Of a DNA stretch of 64,000 nt, positions 8,771 through 17,803 are shown one piece after another. How positions within the stretch are numbered: the first letter of the stretch is position 1; each line of letters opens with the position of its first letter. The notes beneath the pieces are model-generated. The model was not told the origin of the DNA. It was given only the letters and a program-made list of their open reading frames with translations, and ran no database searches. This DNA comes from an uncultured Prevotella sp. (GTDB taxonomy: Bacteria > Bacteroidota > Bacteroidia > Bacteroidales > Bacteroidaceae): assembly GCA_902800365.1 (NCBI GenBank), contig CADCEF010000006.1:62001-126000 (forward strand), in the 5' to 3' direction. Both the position numbers and the translations under genes were made by a program.

Positions 8771-9346
8771 ATGAACCAACTGGATATATGGATGCTTGCC
8801 ATCGCATTGGCAATGGATTGCTTCACGGTATCAATCGTGAGCGGAGTGATAGTGCGCCGTTGGCTGTGGGGTATGATACTGCGCATAGCTTTCTTATTCG
8901 GATTGTTCCAAGCCATGATGCCGCTTATTGGTTGGATGGCAACAAGCCATTTCAGCGAGCAACTGGAGTTTATTGACCATTGGATAGCCTTTGGGCTGCT
9001 TGCATTTATCGGAGGAAAGATGATTCGCGAATCGTTCAGCCCAGAAGAAGAGCAGCAGTTTAACCCAAAGAACCTTCACACCCAGCTTCTATTGGCTGTT
9101 GCCACCAGTATAGATGCCCTTGCCATAGGAATATCCTTTGCCTGCACGGGCTACAGAGAGTTTTCTCAGATAGCATATCCATTATTCGTTATCGGCTTGG
9201 TATCGTTTCTGTTCAGTCTTTTCGGCTATAAGCTTGGCGTTAGATTCGGCAAGTCGATTGCCCGCAAACTAAAACCCGAACTGCTTGGTGGAATCATTCT
9301 GATAGTAATTGGTATAAAAATACTGATTACACACCTTATGGCATAA
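8771..9346 (+). CDS. mntP: Manganese efflux pump, MntP family
   Basis: 191 residues with six hydrophobic helices. The two internal repeats each carry the family's acidic motif: ALAMDCF near residue 16 and ATSIDALAIG near 113. Known MntP proteins export Mn2+ across the inner membrane. The length is that of E. coli MntP. The gene stands alone between the divergent alpha-galactosidase promoter and the ABC ATPase gene. I see no clear manganese riboswitch upstream. A weak promoter-like TATTTTG lies near 8723-8729. Confidence 0.88.
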   Translation: MNQLDIWMLAIALAMDCFTVSIVSGVIVRRWLWGMILRIAFLFGLFQAMMPLIGWMATSHFSEQLEFIDHWIAFGLLAFIGGKMIRESFSPEEEQQFNPKNLHTQLLLAVATSIDALAIGISFACTGYREFSQIAYPLFVIGLVSFLFSLFGYKLGVRFGKSIARKLKPELLGGIILIVIGIKILITHLMA

Positions 9347-9405
9347 TAAAAACAGACAAAAGAGAACTTTTTTCTTATTTTTCGTTTCGATTTAAAAGTT
9401 TTTAT

Positions 9406-9413
9406 TATCTTTG
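9406..9413 (+). promoter_or_regulatory. Promoter -7 element directly before the ABC ATPase start
   Basis: TATCTTTG at 9406-9413 ends only four bases before the ATG at 9418, so the transcript should start at or next to the initiation codon. The -33 region is weak (TTTCG at 9385-9389). Confidence 0.65.
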
Positions 9414-9417
9414 CACC

Positions 9418-10215
9418 ATGAAGATGAAGGGTGAGACGATAGAACTACACAATCTCAGCATTGGCTACCAGACAAAACACGGCGTAAGAATGGTAGCAAC
9501 AGGCATAAACGGAACCATAAAAAGTGGCGAGCTAACCTGTCTGCTTGGAGCCAATGGTGTAGGAAAATCGACATTACTAAGAACCCTCTCTTCTTTTCAG
9601 CCCAAGACAGACGGCGAGATACTGCTTGAGGGTAACGAACTCTCAGAATACAGCGACAAGCAGTTGAGCCGACTGATAGGAGTGGTGCTTACAGAGAAGC
9701 CCGACGTTAGAAATATGACCGTTCGCGAACTGGTTAGTCTGGGCCGATCGCCCTATACAGGGTTCTGGGGAACTTATTCGAAAGATGATTTGCAAATTGT
9801 TGACGAAGCCATCGAGATGGTGGGTATTGAGGCGCTGAGCAAGCGCATGGTTCACACACTTAGCGACGGAGAGCGGCAGAAAGTGATGATAGCCAAAGCA
9901 TTGGCACAACAAACACCAGTAATCTATCTTGACGAGCCAACAGCATTTCTTGACTACCCCAGTAAGGTAGAAGTACTACAACTACTAAGTCGTATTAGCC
10001 GCGAGGCTGGAAAAGTAATATTCCTGTCTACCCACGATGTGGAGCTGGCCCTTCAAATGGCAGATACCATCTGGCTTATGACAAGCGGAGAGGCGATGGC
10101 TATCGGATCGCCCAAAATGCTGGCAGAACAAGGAGCATTGAGCAGATTCATTGAAAGAGACGGAATAAAGTTCGACAAAGAGTCGATGGCGATAAAAGTT
10201 ACAAAGAGAATATAA
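9418..10215 (+). CDS. btuD: ABC transporter ATPase, BtuD/FecE type
   Basis: 265 residues with Walker A GANGVGKS (44-51), a signature LSDGERQ (148-154), Walker B VIYLDEP (168-174) and switch histidine STHD (204-207). The sequence type is that of iron-siderophore/cobalamin importers. It faces a minus-strand operon containing the B12 receptor and the binding protein BtuF, so cobalamin import is the likely role; heme or siderophore remains possible. No permease gene is adjacent. Two in-frame ATGs (9418 and 9424) lie just beyond the -7 element, so translation is probably leaderless. The btuD symbol rests on context. Confidence 0.82.
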   Translation: MKMKGETIELHNLSIGYQTKHGVRMVATGINGTIKSGELTCLLGANGVGKSTLLRTLSSFQPKTDGEILLEGNELSEYSDKQLSRLIGVVLTEKPDVRNMTVRELVSLGRSPYTGFWGTYSKDDLQIVDEAIEMVGIEALSKRMVHTLSDGERQKVMIAKALAQQTPVIYLDEPTAFLDYPSKVEVLQLLSRISREAGKVIFLSTHDVELALQMADTIWLMTSGEAMAIGSPKMLAEQGALSRFIERDGIKFDKESMAIKVTKRI

Positions 10216-10227
10216 TCTATTGAGCTT

Positions 10228-11262
10228 ATGATTTACGGGCATGGTGATGAAATTTACCGCTACGGAGATAAGGTAAAGATAAATTTCAGTTCAAATGTGT
10301 ATAGTCAGGCCGACTATACAGAACTGAAGGATTATCTTATGCAGCACTTCGATGCAGTAAGCCATTATCCTGAACCTGACGCCCACACGCTTGAAAGCAT
10401 GATAGCCGAGAAGCTTGGCGTGAAGGAGAATATGGTTATGGTGACAAGTGGCGCCAACGAAGCCATATATCTCATAGCTCAATTATATAAAGGTTGGTCG
10501 TCAATAATACCACAACCCACATTCAGCGAATACGAGGATGCGTGCCGAATGTTTAACCACATTATATCGTATGATGTGAAAGATGAGATGGATGTGCTGC
10601 CACAAGACCGCATCTACTGGATTTGCAATCCTAATAATCCAACAGGAAACGTTCTGGTTAAGGGCATGCTTAACCATATCGTAAGAAAACATCCACGCTT
10701 TCTGTATGTTATCGACCAGTCGTATGCCGACTACACGCTCGTTCCAATGATTGAGCCCAAAGAGATGATGGATGTGTTCAACCTTATGCTGATACACTCG
10801 CTCTCAAAAAAATACTGTATTCCAGGTCTGCGTTTAGGATACATCGTTGCTTCGCCTATCATTATCGGCAGACTGAAACATATACGCCAACCTTGGACCA
10901 TTAACGCCTTAGCTATTGAGGCTGGAAAATTCCTGATTGGGCAAAACAAACAGATGATTCCTGATTTGAAAGGCTACCTGACCGAAGCCATGAGACTGCG
11001 TCATAATCTGGGAACCATAGAAGGTCTGAAGGTCATGAAGTCTGACACCAACTTTATGCTGGTGAGTATAAAGAACGGCACATCAGCAGAGTTGAAACGA
11101 TGGCTTATGGATAAGTACGGCATACTTATTCGCGATGCCTCGAACATTCGCGGACTTGACGAAAATTACTTCCGTGTTACAGCTCAGACACCAGAAGAAA
11201 ACGACCAGCTTATTGAGGCTTTAACAGAGTATGTTAGTCACCTGATTGAAACTAGTGATTAA
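10228..11262 (+). CDS. cobD: CobD-like PLP enzyme (threonine-phosphate decarboxylase type)
   Basis: 344 residues of fold-type I PLP enzyme. The nucleotide/cofactor motif NPNNPTG lies at 134-140, the Schiff-base lysine at 194 in SLSKKYCIPG, and PGLRLGY at 199-205. These fit the HisC/CobD branch; the B12 context favours CobD, which makes aminopropanol phosphate for the cobamide nucleotide loop. It starts 12 nt after the ABC ATPase gene and converges on btuF with an 11-nt overlap. A histidinol-phosphate aminotransferase activity cannot be excluded by eye. A paralogous domain occurs in the fused protein at 48657-50480. Confidence 0.75.
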   Translation: MIYGHGDEIYRYGDKVKINFSSNVYSQADYTELKDYLMQHFDAVSHYPEPDAHTLESMIAEKLGVKENMVMVTSGANEAIYLIAQLYKGWSSIIPQPTFSEYEDACRMFNHIISYDVKDEMDVLPQDRIYWICNPNNPTGNVLVKGMLNHIVRKHPRFLYVIDQSYADYTLVPMIEPKEMMDVFNLMLIHSLSKKYCIPGLRLGYIVASPIIIGRLKHIRQPWTINALAIEAGKFLIGQNKQMIPDLKGYLTEAMRLRHNLGTIEGLKVMKSDTNFMLVSIKNGTSAELKRWLMDKYGILIRDASNIRGLDENYFRVTAQTPEENDQLIEALTEYVSHLIETSD

Positions 11263-12376
11263 CCTTGGTGTAAAAACGCAAAGGAGCAAGCCCCTCTATC
11301 TCTGGGTGGAAAATCTGAATAAAGTCGTTCAACAACCTTTCTGGGTGGAAAGGTGACTCTTCGTAGAATGGAGAACGTTCTACATCGCAACCGTATGCTT
11401 CCTTGTTTTTAAATGCTTTGAACTGGTTATAGCCATGATGCTCGCTGGTAAGTTCATCGTAGGTAATGTCGTGATCGCTGCTATATCTGAAAAGCCACAC
11501 ATCCGATTCGCCTGCACGCTCCAAAACAGTTTCGAATGGTAATGATATAGAGCCGCTATGCTCGTCATCTCCCCATGGATATTGAGCATTGGCATCCTTT
11601 ATCATCTGGCCGATGGTGCTTTTGCCTGCAGGAACATACCATACGCTACCTGTTACTTTATCCAGCAATACAGAAGGCTTTGTTTTTGCCTTTGCTGCTA
11701 AGGATTTAAGTTTATGATAGCTATTATCTACTGCTTGGAACAGACTATCAGCCTTCTGCTCGCAACCAAACAGCATGCCATAGAATCGCAACCATTCAGC
11801 ACGCGCCAATGGCGATGTTTCCATATAGTCGGCACACTCTATGATAGGTATATTAATCTCATCTAGCTTTCCATATCCGCCACTATTTTCAAATGGTGAA
11901 AGGAATAGGGCATCAGGATGCTCATCGATGATTTTTTCAATAACAGGACTCATACCATCGCCAACATCAGTAATCTTGCCTTTGGCCACCTGTTCCTGAA
12001 TCCAGGGAATCTTGATATACTTAAGATCGGCCACGCCTGATATACAATCCTGCTTGCCAAACTCCATCAACATAGCACAATGAACGGTGGTAAACATCAC
12101 AGCTTTTTTTAATGGTGTACGGATTACAGTGCCACTTGGTAGATGCTGAGGAACTTCCTTGTCGGCAGGCACCAACACATAGCGATGAAGAGTCATGCCT
12201 TCTTTCCAAGGATTATTGATGGTTGCCACCGAAAAGCCATCGTACTTAACAACGCTAATCTGGGTGGCATATTTAAAAGCGACAGTATCGCCCCCAGCCT
12301 GCAATGAGGAGGCTTTCTTACCTCCACCACAGGCTACGAGCAATACTGCCAGGATTATTATATTAATGTATTTCAT
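11252..12376 (-). CDS. btuF: Cobalamin/iron-type ABC substrate-binding lipoprotein (BtuF-like)
   Basis: 374 residues. The signal ends in a lipobox (AVLLVAC, Cys about 16). The body is a two-lobed cluster-A binding protein of the BtuF/FepB type, with VHCAMLMEFGKQDCISGVAD in the first lobe and a helical linker. It is the last gene of the riboswitch-led operon (btuB, btuG-like, surface protein, DUF4465), following DUF4465 by 16 nt. It would capture cobalamin in the periplasm for the ATPase encoded opposite. Its 3' end overlaps the convergent cobD-like gene by 11 nt. Confidence 0.85.
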   Translation of the reverse strand: MKYINIIILAVLLVACGGGKKASSLQAGGDTVAFKYATQISVVKYDGFSVATINNPWKEGMTLHRYVLVPADKEVPQHLPSGTVIRTPLKKAVMFTTVHCAMLMEFGKQDCISGVADLKYIKIPWIQEQVAKGKITDVGDGMSPVIEKIIDEHPDALFLSPFENSGGYGKLDEINIPIIECADYMETSPLARAEWLRFYGMLFGCEQKADSLFQAVDNSYHKLKSLAAKAKTKPSVLLDKVTGSVWYVPAGKSTIGQMIKDANAQYPWGDDEHSGSISLPFETVLERAGESDVWLFRYSSDHDITYDELTSEHHGYNQFKAFKNKEAYGCDVERSPFYEESPFHPERLLNDFIQIFHPEIEGLAPLRFYTKVNH

Positions 12377-12392
12377 TAATACTCAATCGGTA

Positions 12393-13148
12393 TTATTTTA
12401 CAATCTGAATATCATCGATACACATGTAAGAAGGAGTTGTCAGTCCAAAATCATTAGTCTTACTACCTGTGAACGAGAAACTCAATGTTGTAACCTTACC
12501 CATGCTTCTAAGATCGCAGTATCTCCAATCCTTTACATAATCGCCATCCTTAGCCAGGTCGATATCAACTGATACAGTTTCGCCACTCTTCTTGGTACCT
12601 GTAACTGTGCACTTAAGCCAGTCATTCTCATCAAATCCACCAGGAACCTTGCTCATACCATCGCCATTGAGGATAGCATCAACAGTCCAAGCATCATTTG
12701 TAAACCAGAAACCGTCGACAAATGCAGGCTCGCCACCATTAACAACAATAGACTCAAGGTATGGATATACAACACAGAAATTTTTTCCTGAATGAGCCTT
12801 ACCTGCGATGTTGTTGAACTGGTCGGGTGTCATATCTTTGTAGGTAGTTTCTGTACGACTAGAAATAGCAAAACCTGACCAGCTTGGCCATGATGGAATG
12901 TAATCAGCAACAATGCTCAGACCATTCTCTGAATAGGTACAAGCATAAGCATCTGAACCCCAACTATCATACTTTTCACCAGTCTCATCACCACACCAAT
13001 AACCATCTTCGTTAAGAGCCTGGTTCTCAAATGAGATAGTAAATGTCTCAAGACCACTTACAGTATTGTCGTCGTTAGAACAAGATGTGAACGACGCTGC
13101 AAAACCACACACGAGGACTGCGAGTCCGAATAACTTGTTTGTTTTCAT
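12393..13148 (-). CDS. DUF4465-type surface lipoprotein in the B12 operon
   Basis: 251 residues with a lipoprotein signal (lipobox ASFTSCSN, Cys about 23) and a beta-rich body containing aromatic-rich segments such as GYWCGDETGEKYDSWGSDAY and a closing MCIDDIQIV strand. It matches what I know of DUF4465, a family often found with cobalamin receptors in Bacteroidota. The operon position between a BtuG-like pair and BtuF suggests a surface-exposed cobalamin-binding or receptor-lid role, like the BtuG and BtuH lipoproteins described in Bacteroides. This is inference from context; family membership is likely but not verified. Confidence 0.65.
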   Translation of the reverse strand: MKTNKLFGLAVLVCGFAASFTSCSNDDNTVSGLETFTISFENQALNEDGYWCGDETGEKYDSWGSDAYACTYSENGLSIVADYIPSWPSWSGFAISSRTETTYKDMTPDQFNNIAGKAHSGKNFCVVYPYLESIVVNGGEPAFVDGFWFTNDAWTVDAILNGDGMSKVPGGFDENDWLKCTVTGTKKSGETVSVDIDLAKDGDYVKDWRYCDLRSMGKVTTLSFSFTGSKTNDFGLTTPSYMCIDDIQIVK

Positions 13149-13178
13149 AACTTTGTTGTTTTAAGTGAATAATAAGTG

Positions 13179-14303
13179 TTATTTAAAAATATATTTCTTT
13201 CTGTTCTGGATATAGATTCCTCGTCTCGCCTCTTTTACTCTCCTGCCCTGCATATCATAGAAGACCTTAGACTTATCGGTATCGTTTTCGATAGATTGGA
13301 TGCCTGAAAGAGCATTATTAATGGCTTCGATTGAAGCATCAAGATGCATATCCTCAGCACCAGCAAACTCTGTAGATGTTTCGCCCCACCATTCAGGCTG
13401 CGGGCACTTTTGGTTAAGACCTGTGTATACCCTAACAAAGTCGACAAAGTCGAGATTCACTGGCTGACGGTTCTCATCTACGGCCCATGAGATATCTATG
13501 CCACAACCCTCAAAATTATACGATGCGGCATCAGATTTATCAGAGAAGTTGGGTAGGTTGTCGGCATAACCATATGCAAATCCAACCAATACATAATAAT
13601 ATGGACTCCAACTTGAATCTACTTTATCTGAAAGATTATACATATTATCAGGCAGACGGGTTCCTTTAAATGTCAAGTTGTCAGGTAACCACTGAGGATA
13701 GTACTCCTGAGTATGATAGTGGTTACGGTCGATGGTTCCATTGTTGCCTTGGTTGTCTGTCCAGGGGATATCGCCCATAGGATTCTTGCGATATGTAACC
13801 TCATAGCCATATATCACCTTGCCCACACTGTCAACATCACAACTGCCACTGATTTCGTACCATGGATCATCAGGAAGTCCGTTGCCGTTTACATCTTTCG
13901 AAACCATCACAACACCAGCCTCGTTCATTCCTCCAAACACCAGATTCTGCATTTCTTGATAGGCGTTACCCCAAACGGCAAAGTCGCGCTGACCTGGGAT
14001 ATTGGCAATAGAATGATCGAAATGGAAGGTGATATATCCACCCCAGCCTCCGAGAGCAATCAGATGTGCATCAGTATCAAGGATACTTTTGCAGGCTACG
14101 TGCTCGTTACACTTACGAATCATGTCGGCCTCTGTATCACCAGCTTCGTATTCTGGAATATCGTTTACATACTGTCCTGGGGCTGGGCGATATTCATCAA
14201 CGGCCTGGATATACTTAGAGTGTACAGGCAAATCGTCCATGCGCTGGGCACTAGCATTAATGGTAGCAATTGCTAGTATTAATAGTAACAATATTTTCTT
14301 CAT
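13179..14303 (-). CDS. Secreted surface protein with T9SS-type tail, B12 operon
   Basis: 374 residues: Sec signal peptide (cleavage about ASAQ, residue 19), a large beta-rich domain (about 50-310) and a C-terminal segment FYDMQGRRVKEARRGIYI followed by a lysine-rich end, the form of a type IX secretion sorting tail in Prevotella. Its start overlaps the stop of the btuG-like gene by 4 nt, so it belongs to the B12 operon. It may be another surface B12-capture protein. No catalytic motif is visible. The assignment to a cobalamin role is contextual. Confidence 0.65.
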   Translation of the reverse strand: MKKILLLLILAIATINASAQRMDDLPVHSKYIQAVDEYRPAPGQYVNDIPEYEAGDTEADMIRKCNEHVACKSILDTDAHLIALGGWGGYITFHFDHSIANIPGQRDFAVWGNAYQEMQNLVFGGMNEAGVVMVSKDVNGNGLPDDPWYEISGSCDVDSVGKVIYGYEVTYRKNPMGDIPWTDNQGNNGTIDRNHYHTQEYYPQWLPDNLTFKGTRLPDNMYNLSDKVDSSWSPYYYVLVGFAYGYADNLPNFSDKSDAASYNFEGCGIDISWAVDENRQPVNLDFVDFVRVYTGLNQKCPQPEWWGETSTEFAGAEDMHLDASIEAINNALSGIQSIENDTDKSKVFYDMQGRRVKEARRGIYIQNRKKYIFK

Positions 14304-15466
14304 TTCTTTTCAGTTTTAAATAAAAATGCTGCGTGGGCAGGAATGTCGCCTGTCTTCACCTTCCAGTCGAAAGTGCCATCGGGCAGGAAGTGCAGCAACT
14401 CGCCACTCGATACATAGTTCTTAGCATCCATCAGATAGAAATCGCGATGGATAGGGTTCACGATGATGCCATATGGCATACGAATCTTGCTTATCTCTGG
14501 TGCATCTGACAGACTTGTATTTACTACCTGATGCGTCTTTACATTGATAATGCCGTAGGTAACAGTGTTGGTCATCGTAACCTCGCTCCACTGACTGCCA
14601 TAGAAATACAGCGAATCGCCCACGATGCAGAGATCGCTGACGGGTTGGTCGAGATGTCCGCCAACTTTCATTTCTCCGTTAGCATCAGGCTCCAGCCACC
14701 AGATGGTCGATTCCTCGTCCATATAGTTACCACGGGCTGTAACCCACAGTTGGTTGTACTTATCAGCCTTTAAGTGGTGAAGATTGGGGGCTACTTCTAT
14801 CTTATCCACCTCCTGCATCGATGCCAAGTCTATCACGCTTACAGTACTCTCGTAGCCTTGACCTGTCATGCCCTGATAGCCTCCGCTATTGGCCACATAG
14901 AGACGATTTCCGATTATCGCCATCTCTTCTGGCTGATAACCCACAGCACACGAATCCACCTTCTGCAGCGATAAGGTATCTACCTTAAACACGCTACCCA
15001 GCGGACTCTGACTTGTGGCATAAACAGAACCTACATACGATGAAACATAGGCAAAGCCATCCTTAAACGTCACATAGCGGCAGTTGGGTATATCCACCTT
15101 GCCTATCCTTACGGCATCATCTGCATGAGCCACTTCTACCTTGTTAGAGCAGTTGATAACCAGCCACAGGCGCGAGCCGTATATCTGACAGTCGTTACCC
15201 ACATCGCCCAGCGACATCACTGTGCTTGGGTTACGCTCTGAGTATATGTTGCGATAATAATGCGCAGTAGAATCAGAAAGGTCGAGATAGTCGAGCGACG
15301 ACTTATTCGAGCCCATATTGCCCTCGTTAAGCAGATACATGCCAACAATATCGCCCTTCTGCGTCTTGCCGCCTGGATCGCTTTTCTCCATCGGCACTAT
15401 CATCACGTCTTGGCGACAAGCGCTAAGCAGCAACAGGGTCAATATGTAGTATGCCAAGTGCTTCAT
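14300..15466 (-). CDS. btuG: BtuG-like beta-propeller lipoprotein
   Basis: 388 residues. Lipobox LLLLSACR (Cys about 17), then repeated YncE-like beta-propeller blades (for example RLYVANSGGY and STVSVIDLASMQEVDKI) to the C-terminus. In Bacteroides, BtuG is a surface beta-propeller lipoprotein that binds cobalamin extremely tightly and hands it to BtuB. Here the gene overlaps the stop of the btuB-like gene by 4 nt, exactly the expected neighbourhood. The symbol is given on architecture and context. Confidence 0.8.
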   Translation of the reverse strand: MKHLAYYILTLLLLSACRQDVMIVPMEKSDPGGKTQKGDIVGMYLLNEGNMGSNKSSLDYLDLSDSTAHYYRNIYSERNPSTVMSLGDVGNDCQIYGSRLWLVINCSNKVEVAHADDAVRIGKVDIPNCRYVTFKDGFAYVSSYVGSVYATSQSPLGSVFKVDTLSLQKVDSCAVGYQPEEMAIIGNRLYVANSGGYQGMTGQGYESTVSVIDLASMQEVDKIEVAPNLHHLKADKYNQLWVTARGNYMDEESTIWWLEPDANGEMKVGGHLDQPVSDLCIVGDSLYFYGSQWSEVTMTNTVTYGIINVKTHQVVNTSLSDAPEISKIRMPYGIIVNPIHRDFYLMDAKNYVSSGELLHFLPDGTFDWKVKTGDIPAHAAFLFKTEKK

Positions 15467-17478
15467 ATCTCAACGCTTAGGGTTAGTGCATAGTTACGAC
15501 CAGGCATGGGGTAGTTTACTATCACCTCATAGTCCTGACCAAACACGTTGTTCACATCCAACTGGGCCTTGCAGAGTGTTTTCTGCATGCGGAAGCGATA
15601 GATTATACTCAGGTCGCTGGTGTACCAAGGCTCCATATGGTTATAGATAATGTTCTCCTGCTCGTCGTAGCGTTCGCCCGCATAGATAAACGAGTAGTTA
15701 AAATTCCAGTTCTTGTATTTCAAACCTACTATAGCCGAACCAGAGTGCCAGGGGATATAGGGTATCTGGTGGTTATAATAAGAAGTTGACGGATCAGTCA
15801 CATCGCGTGCGTCCTGATAGGTGTACTGGGCACGAGCAGTAGCCACCAAATCCTTTCCAATCTGGAAATCGGCCTCAGCCTCAACGTCGATACCTTTGAT
15901 GTGTACCTCACCCAGATTCAGCATCGTCCAGCGGAACTGCTGCCCCTTTGGATAGGCCACAATCTTATCGTGCACCGTATTATAATAGGCATCAAAGTGC
16001 ATCTCTGCATGTCGCACTATACCATGCTCAAAGTGCTTGTTCAGCGCGAAACCGGCATCGTACTGCAGCGCACTCTCTGGCACCAGGTTGGCATTGCCCA
16101 TATCGGTATAATAGAGGTCATTAAAGGTTGGCATGCGGAAGCTCTTCTTGACATAGGCACGCATCGAGAAGAAGGTACCTCTGAAGGGATAAATGTTCAC
16201 AAACAGGGCTGGTGTGAGTTTCGAAATAGAATGGCTTGTATTCATGCCAGCAAACTCACCTCTGCGATGCGTCTTGTCGTTAATAAAGGTAGCTAAGATA
16301 GAGCCTTGTGCCTTCAAGTGCTTGTAGTCGATAGCTGTAGCCAGACTCACAAGATTAGAAATGCGAGTCGGGTAGGCAAAGTTATAGATATCGGCATTCA
16401 GTTTGTTCCACTTAAAGTCGTAAGCAAGCGATGCACTCCAGTTGGGTAATATCTCTAATACATTTGCTGTAGAGAGATAGAACTCCTGCTGCTTGTAGCG
16501 ATTGTCTACAGGCAACTGGGTGGTATCCTTGTTTACGTAGTGGGTGTTGTAATAGGCATATTTGGCCAACCAGCGGGTGCTGAAGCCATCGCCTATGTTC
16601 TTATTATAATCGGCTTGTACAAAGGTATTCAGGTCTTGCTGTCGCTCACCACGTCGCCACACGTTGTTTACTATGGCACCAGGTATTCCACGAGCAGAGT
16701 TATAAATGTAGGCCTTAAGCTGCCAACTGCCCTGGTCTAATCTTCCAAACACGTTTGCCTCCAAACGTTCAGCATGTATATCGCCATTATTTCTGACTGC
16801 TGTTGTATCCCAAGCCGTCTCTCCGTTAGGATACTTTCGCTCGTAGTGGAACTTATACTTACCGCTTGCCGTAAGGAATCCTGCGCTTACGCTCGAGCTT
16901 ACCGTCTGCGACAATTTCTGCTCCCACAGTGTTGTAAAGCGGAACATATCACTCGAGCCATACTGAGTCTTAAACCTCAAATGAGTCTTCTCGCCCTTCT
17001 CGAATACAGGCGATTTGGTGCGGATATAGATGGCGCCAGCATTGCCAAAATCGCTTGCGGGTTGGAAAATAGCACTCTTCTGTCCGTTGTATAGTGTGAT
17101 ATCCTCCACATTGTCTAGCGAAAACTGACCCAAATCTATCTGTCCGTTCTGAGCATTTCCCAATTGCACGCCATCGTAACTGATGCCAAGATGATGCGTG
17201 CCCATCGAGCGGATGTTCACCGTCTTTATGCCGCCCACTCCGCCATAATCCTTAAGTTGGATGCCAGAGAAATAGCGCAGGGCATCGGCCACAGAGTGGG
17301 TGTTCAGTTGCTCCAGCAGCTCACCTTTCAGCTTCTGACTGGGCACCACCTCGCGCATGGCGGGTTTCGACACGACTATTATCTCCCTTACATGCTGTAC
17401 GGAGTCGAGCTTGCTTTGTGCCATTGCTGTCAAGGCCAACATGCAAGCCAATGTCAATGTGAGCTTTCGCTTCCTCAT
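15463..17478 (-). CDS. btuB: TonB-dependent cobalamin receptor BtuB
   Basis: 671 residues: signal peptide (cleavage after about LTAMAQ), a TonB-box-like segment REIIVVSKP, the plug domain (about 45-150, with SVADALRYFSGIQLKDYGG) and a 22-strand type barrel ending in YALTLSVEI. There is no carboxypeptidase-like N-terminal extension, so this is a BtuB/FepA-type receptor rather than SusC. It heads a five-gene operon and is preceded by a cobalamin riboswitch, which makes the substrate assignment strong. It imports cobalamin across the outer membrane using TonB energy. Confidence 0.92.
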   Translation of the reverse strand: MRKRKLTLTLACMLALTAMAQSKLDSVQHVREIIVVSKPAMREVVPSQKLKGELLEQLNTHSVADALRYFSGIQLKDYGGVGGIKTVNIRSMGTHHLGISYDGVQLGNAQNGQIDLGQFSLDNVEDITLYNGQKSAIFQPASDFGNAGAIYIRTKSPVFEKGEKTHLRFKTQYGSSDMFRFTTLWEQKLSQTVSSSVSAGFLTASGKYKFHYERKYPNGETAWDTTAVRNNGDIHAERLEANVFGRLDQGSWQLKAYIYNSARGIPGAIVNNVWRRGERQQDLNTFVQADYNKNIGDGFSTRWLAKYAYYNTHYVNKDTTQLPVDNRYKQQEFYLSTANVLEILPNWSASLAYDFKWNKLNADIYNFAYPTRISNLVSLATAIDYKHLKAQGSILATFINDKTHRRGEFAGMNTSHSISKLTPALFVNIYPFRGTFFSMRAYVKKSFRMPTFNDLYYTDMGNANLVPESALQYDAGFALNKHFEHGIVRHAEMHFDAYYNTVHDKIVAYPKGQQFRWTMLNLGEVHIKGIDVEAEADFQIGKDLVATARAQYTYQDARDVTDPSTSYYNHQIPYIPWHSGSAIVGLKYKNWNFNYSFIYAGERYDEQENIIYNHMEPWYTSDLSIIYRFRMQKTLCKAQLDVNNVFGQDYEVIVNYPMPGRNYALTLSVEI

Positions 17479-17537
17479 CGTTTATCTTCGCCACCACCGC
17501 CTATCCCCAGAGTACGGCATGCAGCAATGGTCTTCAT

Positions 17538-17698
17538 CGGCAGGTATTCTGACTTATCGTCTGGCCACAAACGTCTTCCCAATAATCTCAGTGACATACA
17601 TGTTTGCGCCATAAAGGACGACTTACAGCAGCGGGACTGTTCAGGATTCACACCCAATTCCCTATTAATCTCCTCAACGGAGAACCGATTACTGCCTG
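17538..17698 (-). promoter_or_regulatory. Cobalamin riboswitch upstream of btuB
   Basis: On the minus strand the region carries the conserved elements of an AdoCbl-type riboswitch in order: GGGAATTGGGTGTGAATCC, CAGTCCCGCTGCTGTAA, then the closing B12-box AGTCAGAATACCTGCC at 17539-17554. It lies about 60 nt before the btuB start. By family knowledge, bound cobalamin represses the downstream uptake operon. Boundaries are approximate. Confidence 0.93.
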
Positions 17699-17729
17699 CA
17701 AAGATACAACAATTCTGCAAATTAGCGAA
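17699..17729 (-). promoter_or_regulatory. Promoter of the B12 uptake operon
   Basis: -7 TATCTTTG on the minus strand at 17699-17706, immediately before the riboswitch. A weak -33 (TTCG, 17726-17729) lies 19 nt upstream. Confidence 0.6.
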
Positions 17730-17746
17730 TATTTTTGCTGTAATTA

Positions 17747-17778
17747 TTTGGAAAAATAGATAATTTGACGTATCTTTG
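17747..17778 (+). promoter_or_regulatory. Promoter of the second aldo/keto reductase
   Basis: -33 TTTG at 17747-17750 and -7 TATCTTTG at 17771-17778, spacer 20 nt; 25 nt before the start codon. It is divergent from the B12 operon promoter. Confidence 0.75.
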
Positions 17779-17803
17779 CCCACGAACAAAAACTTTATGA
17801 CCT

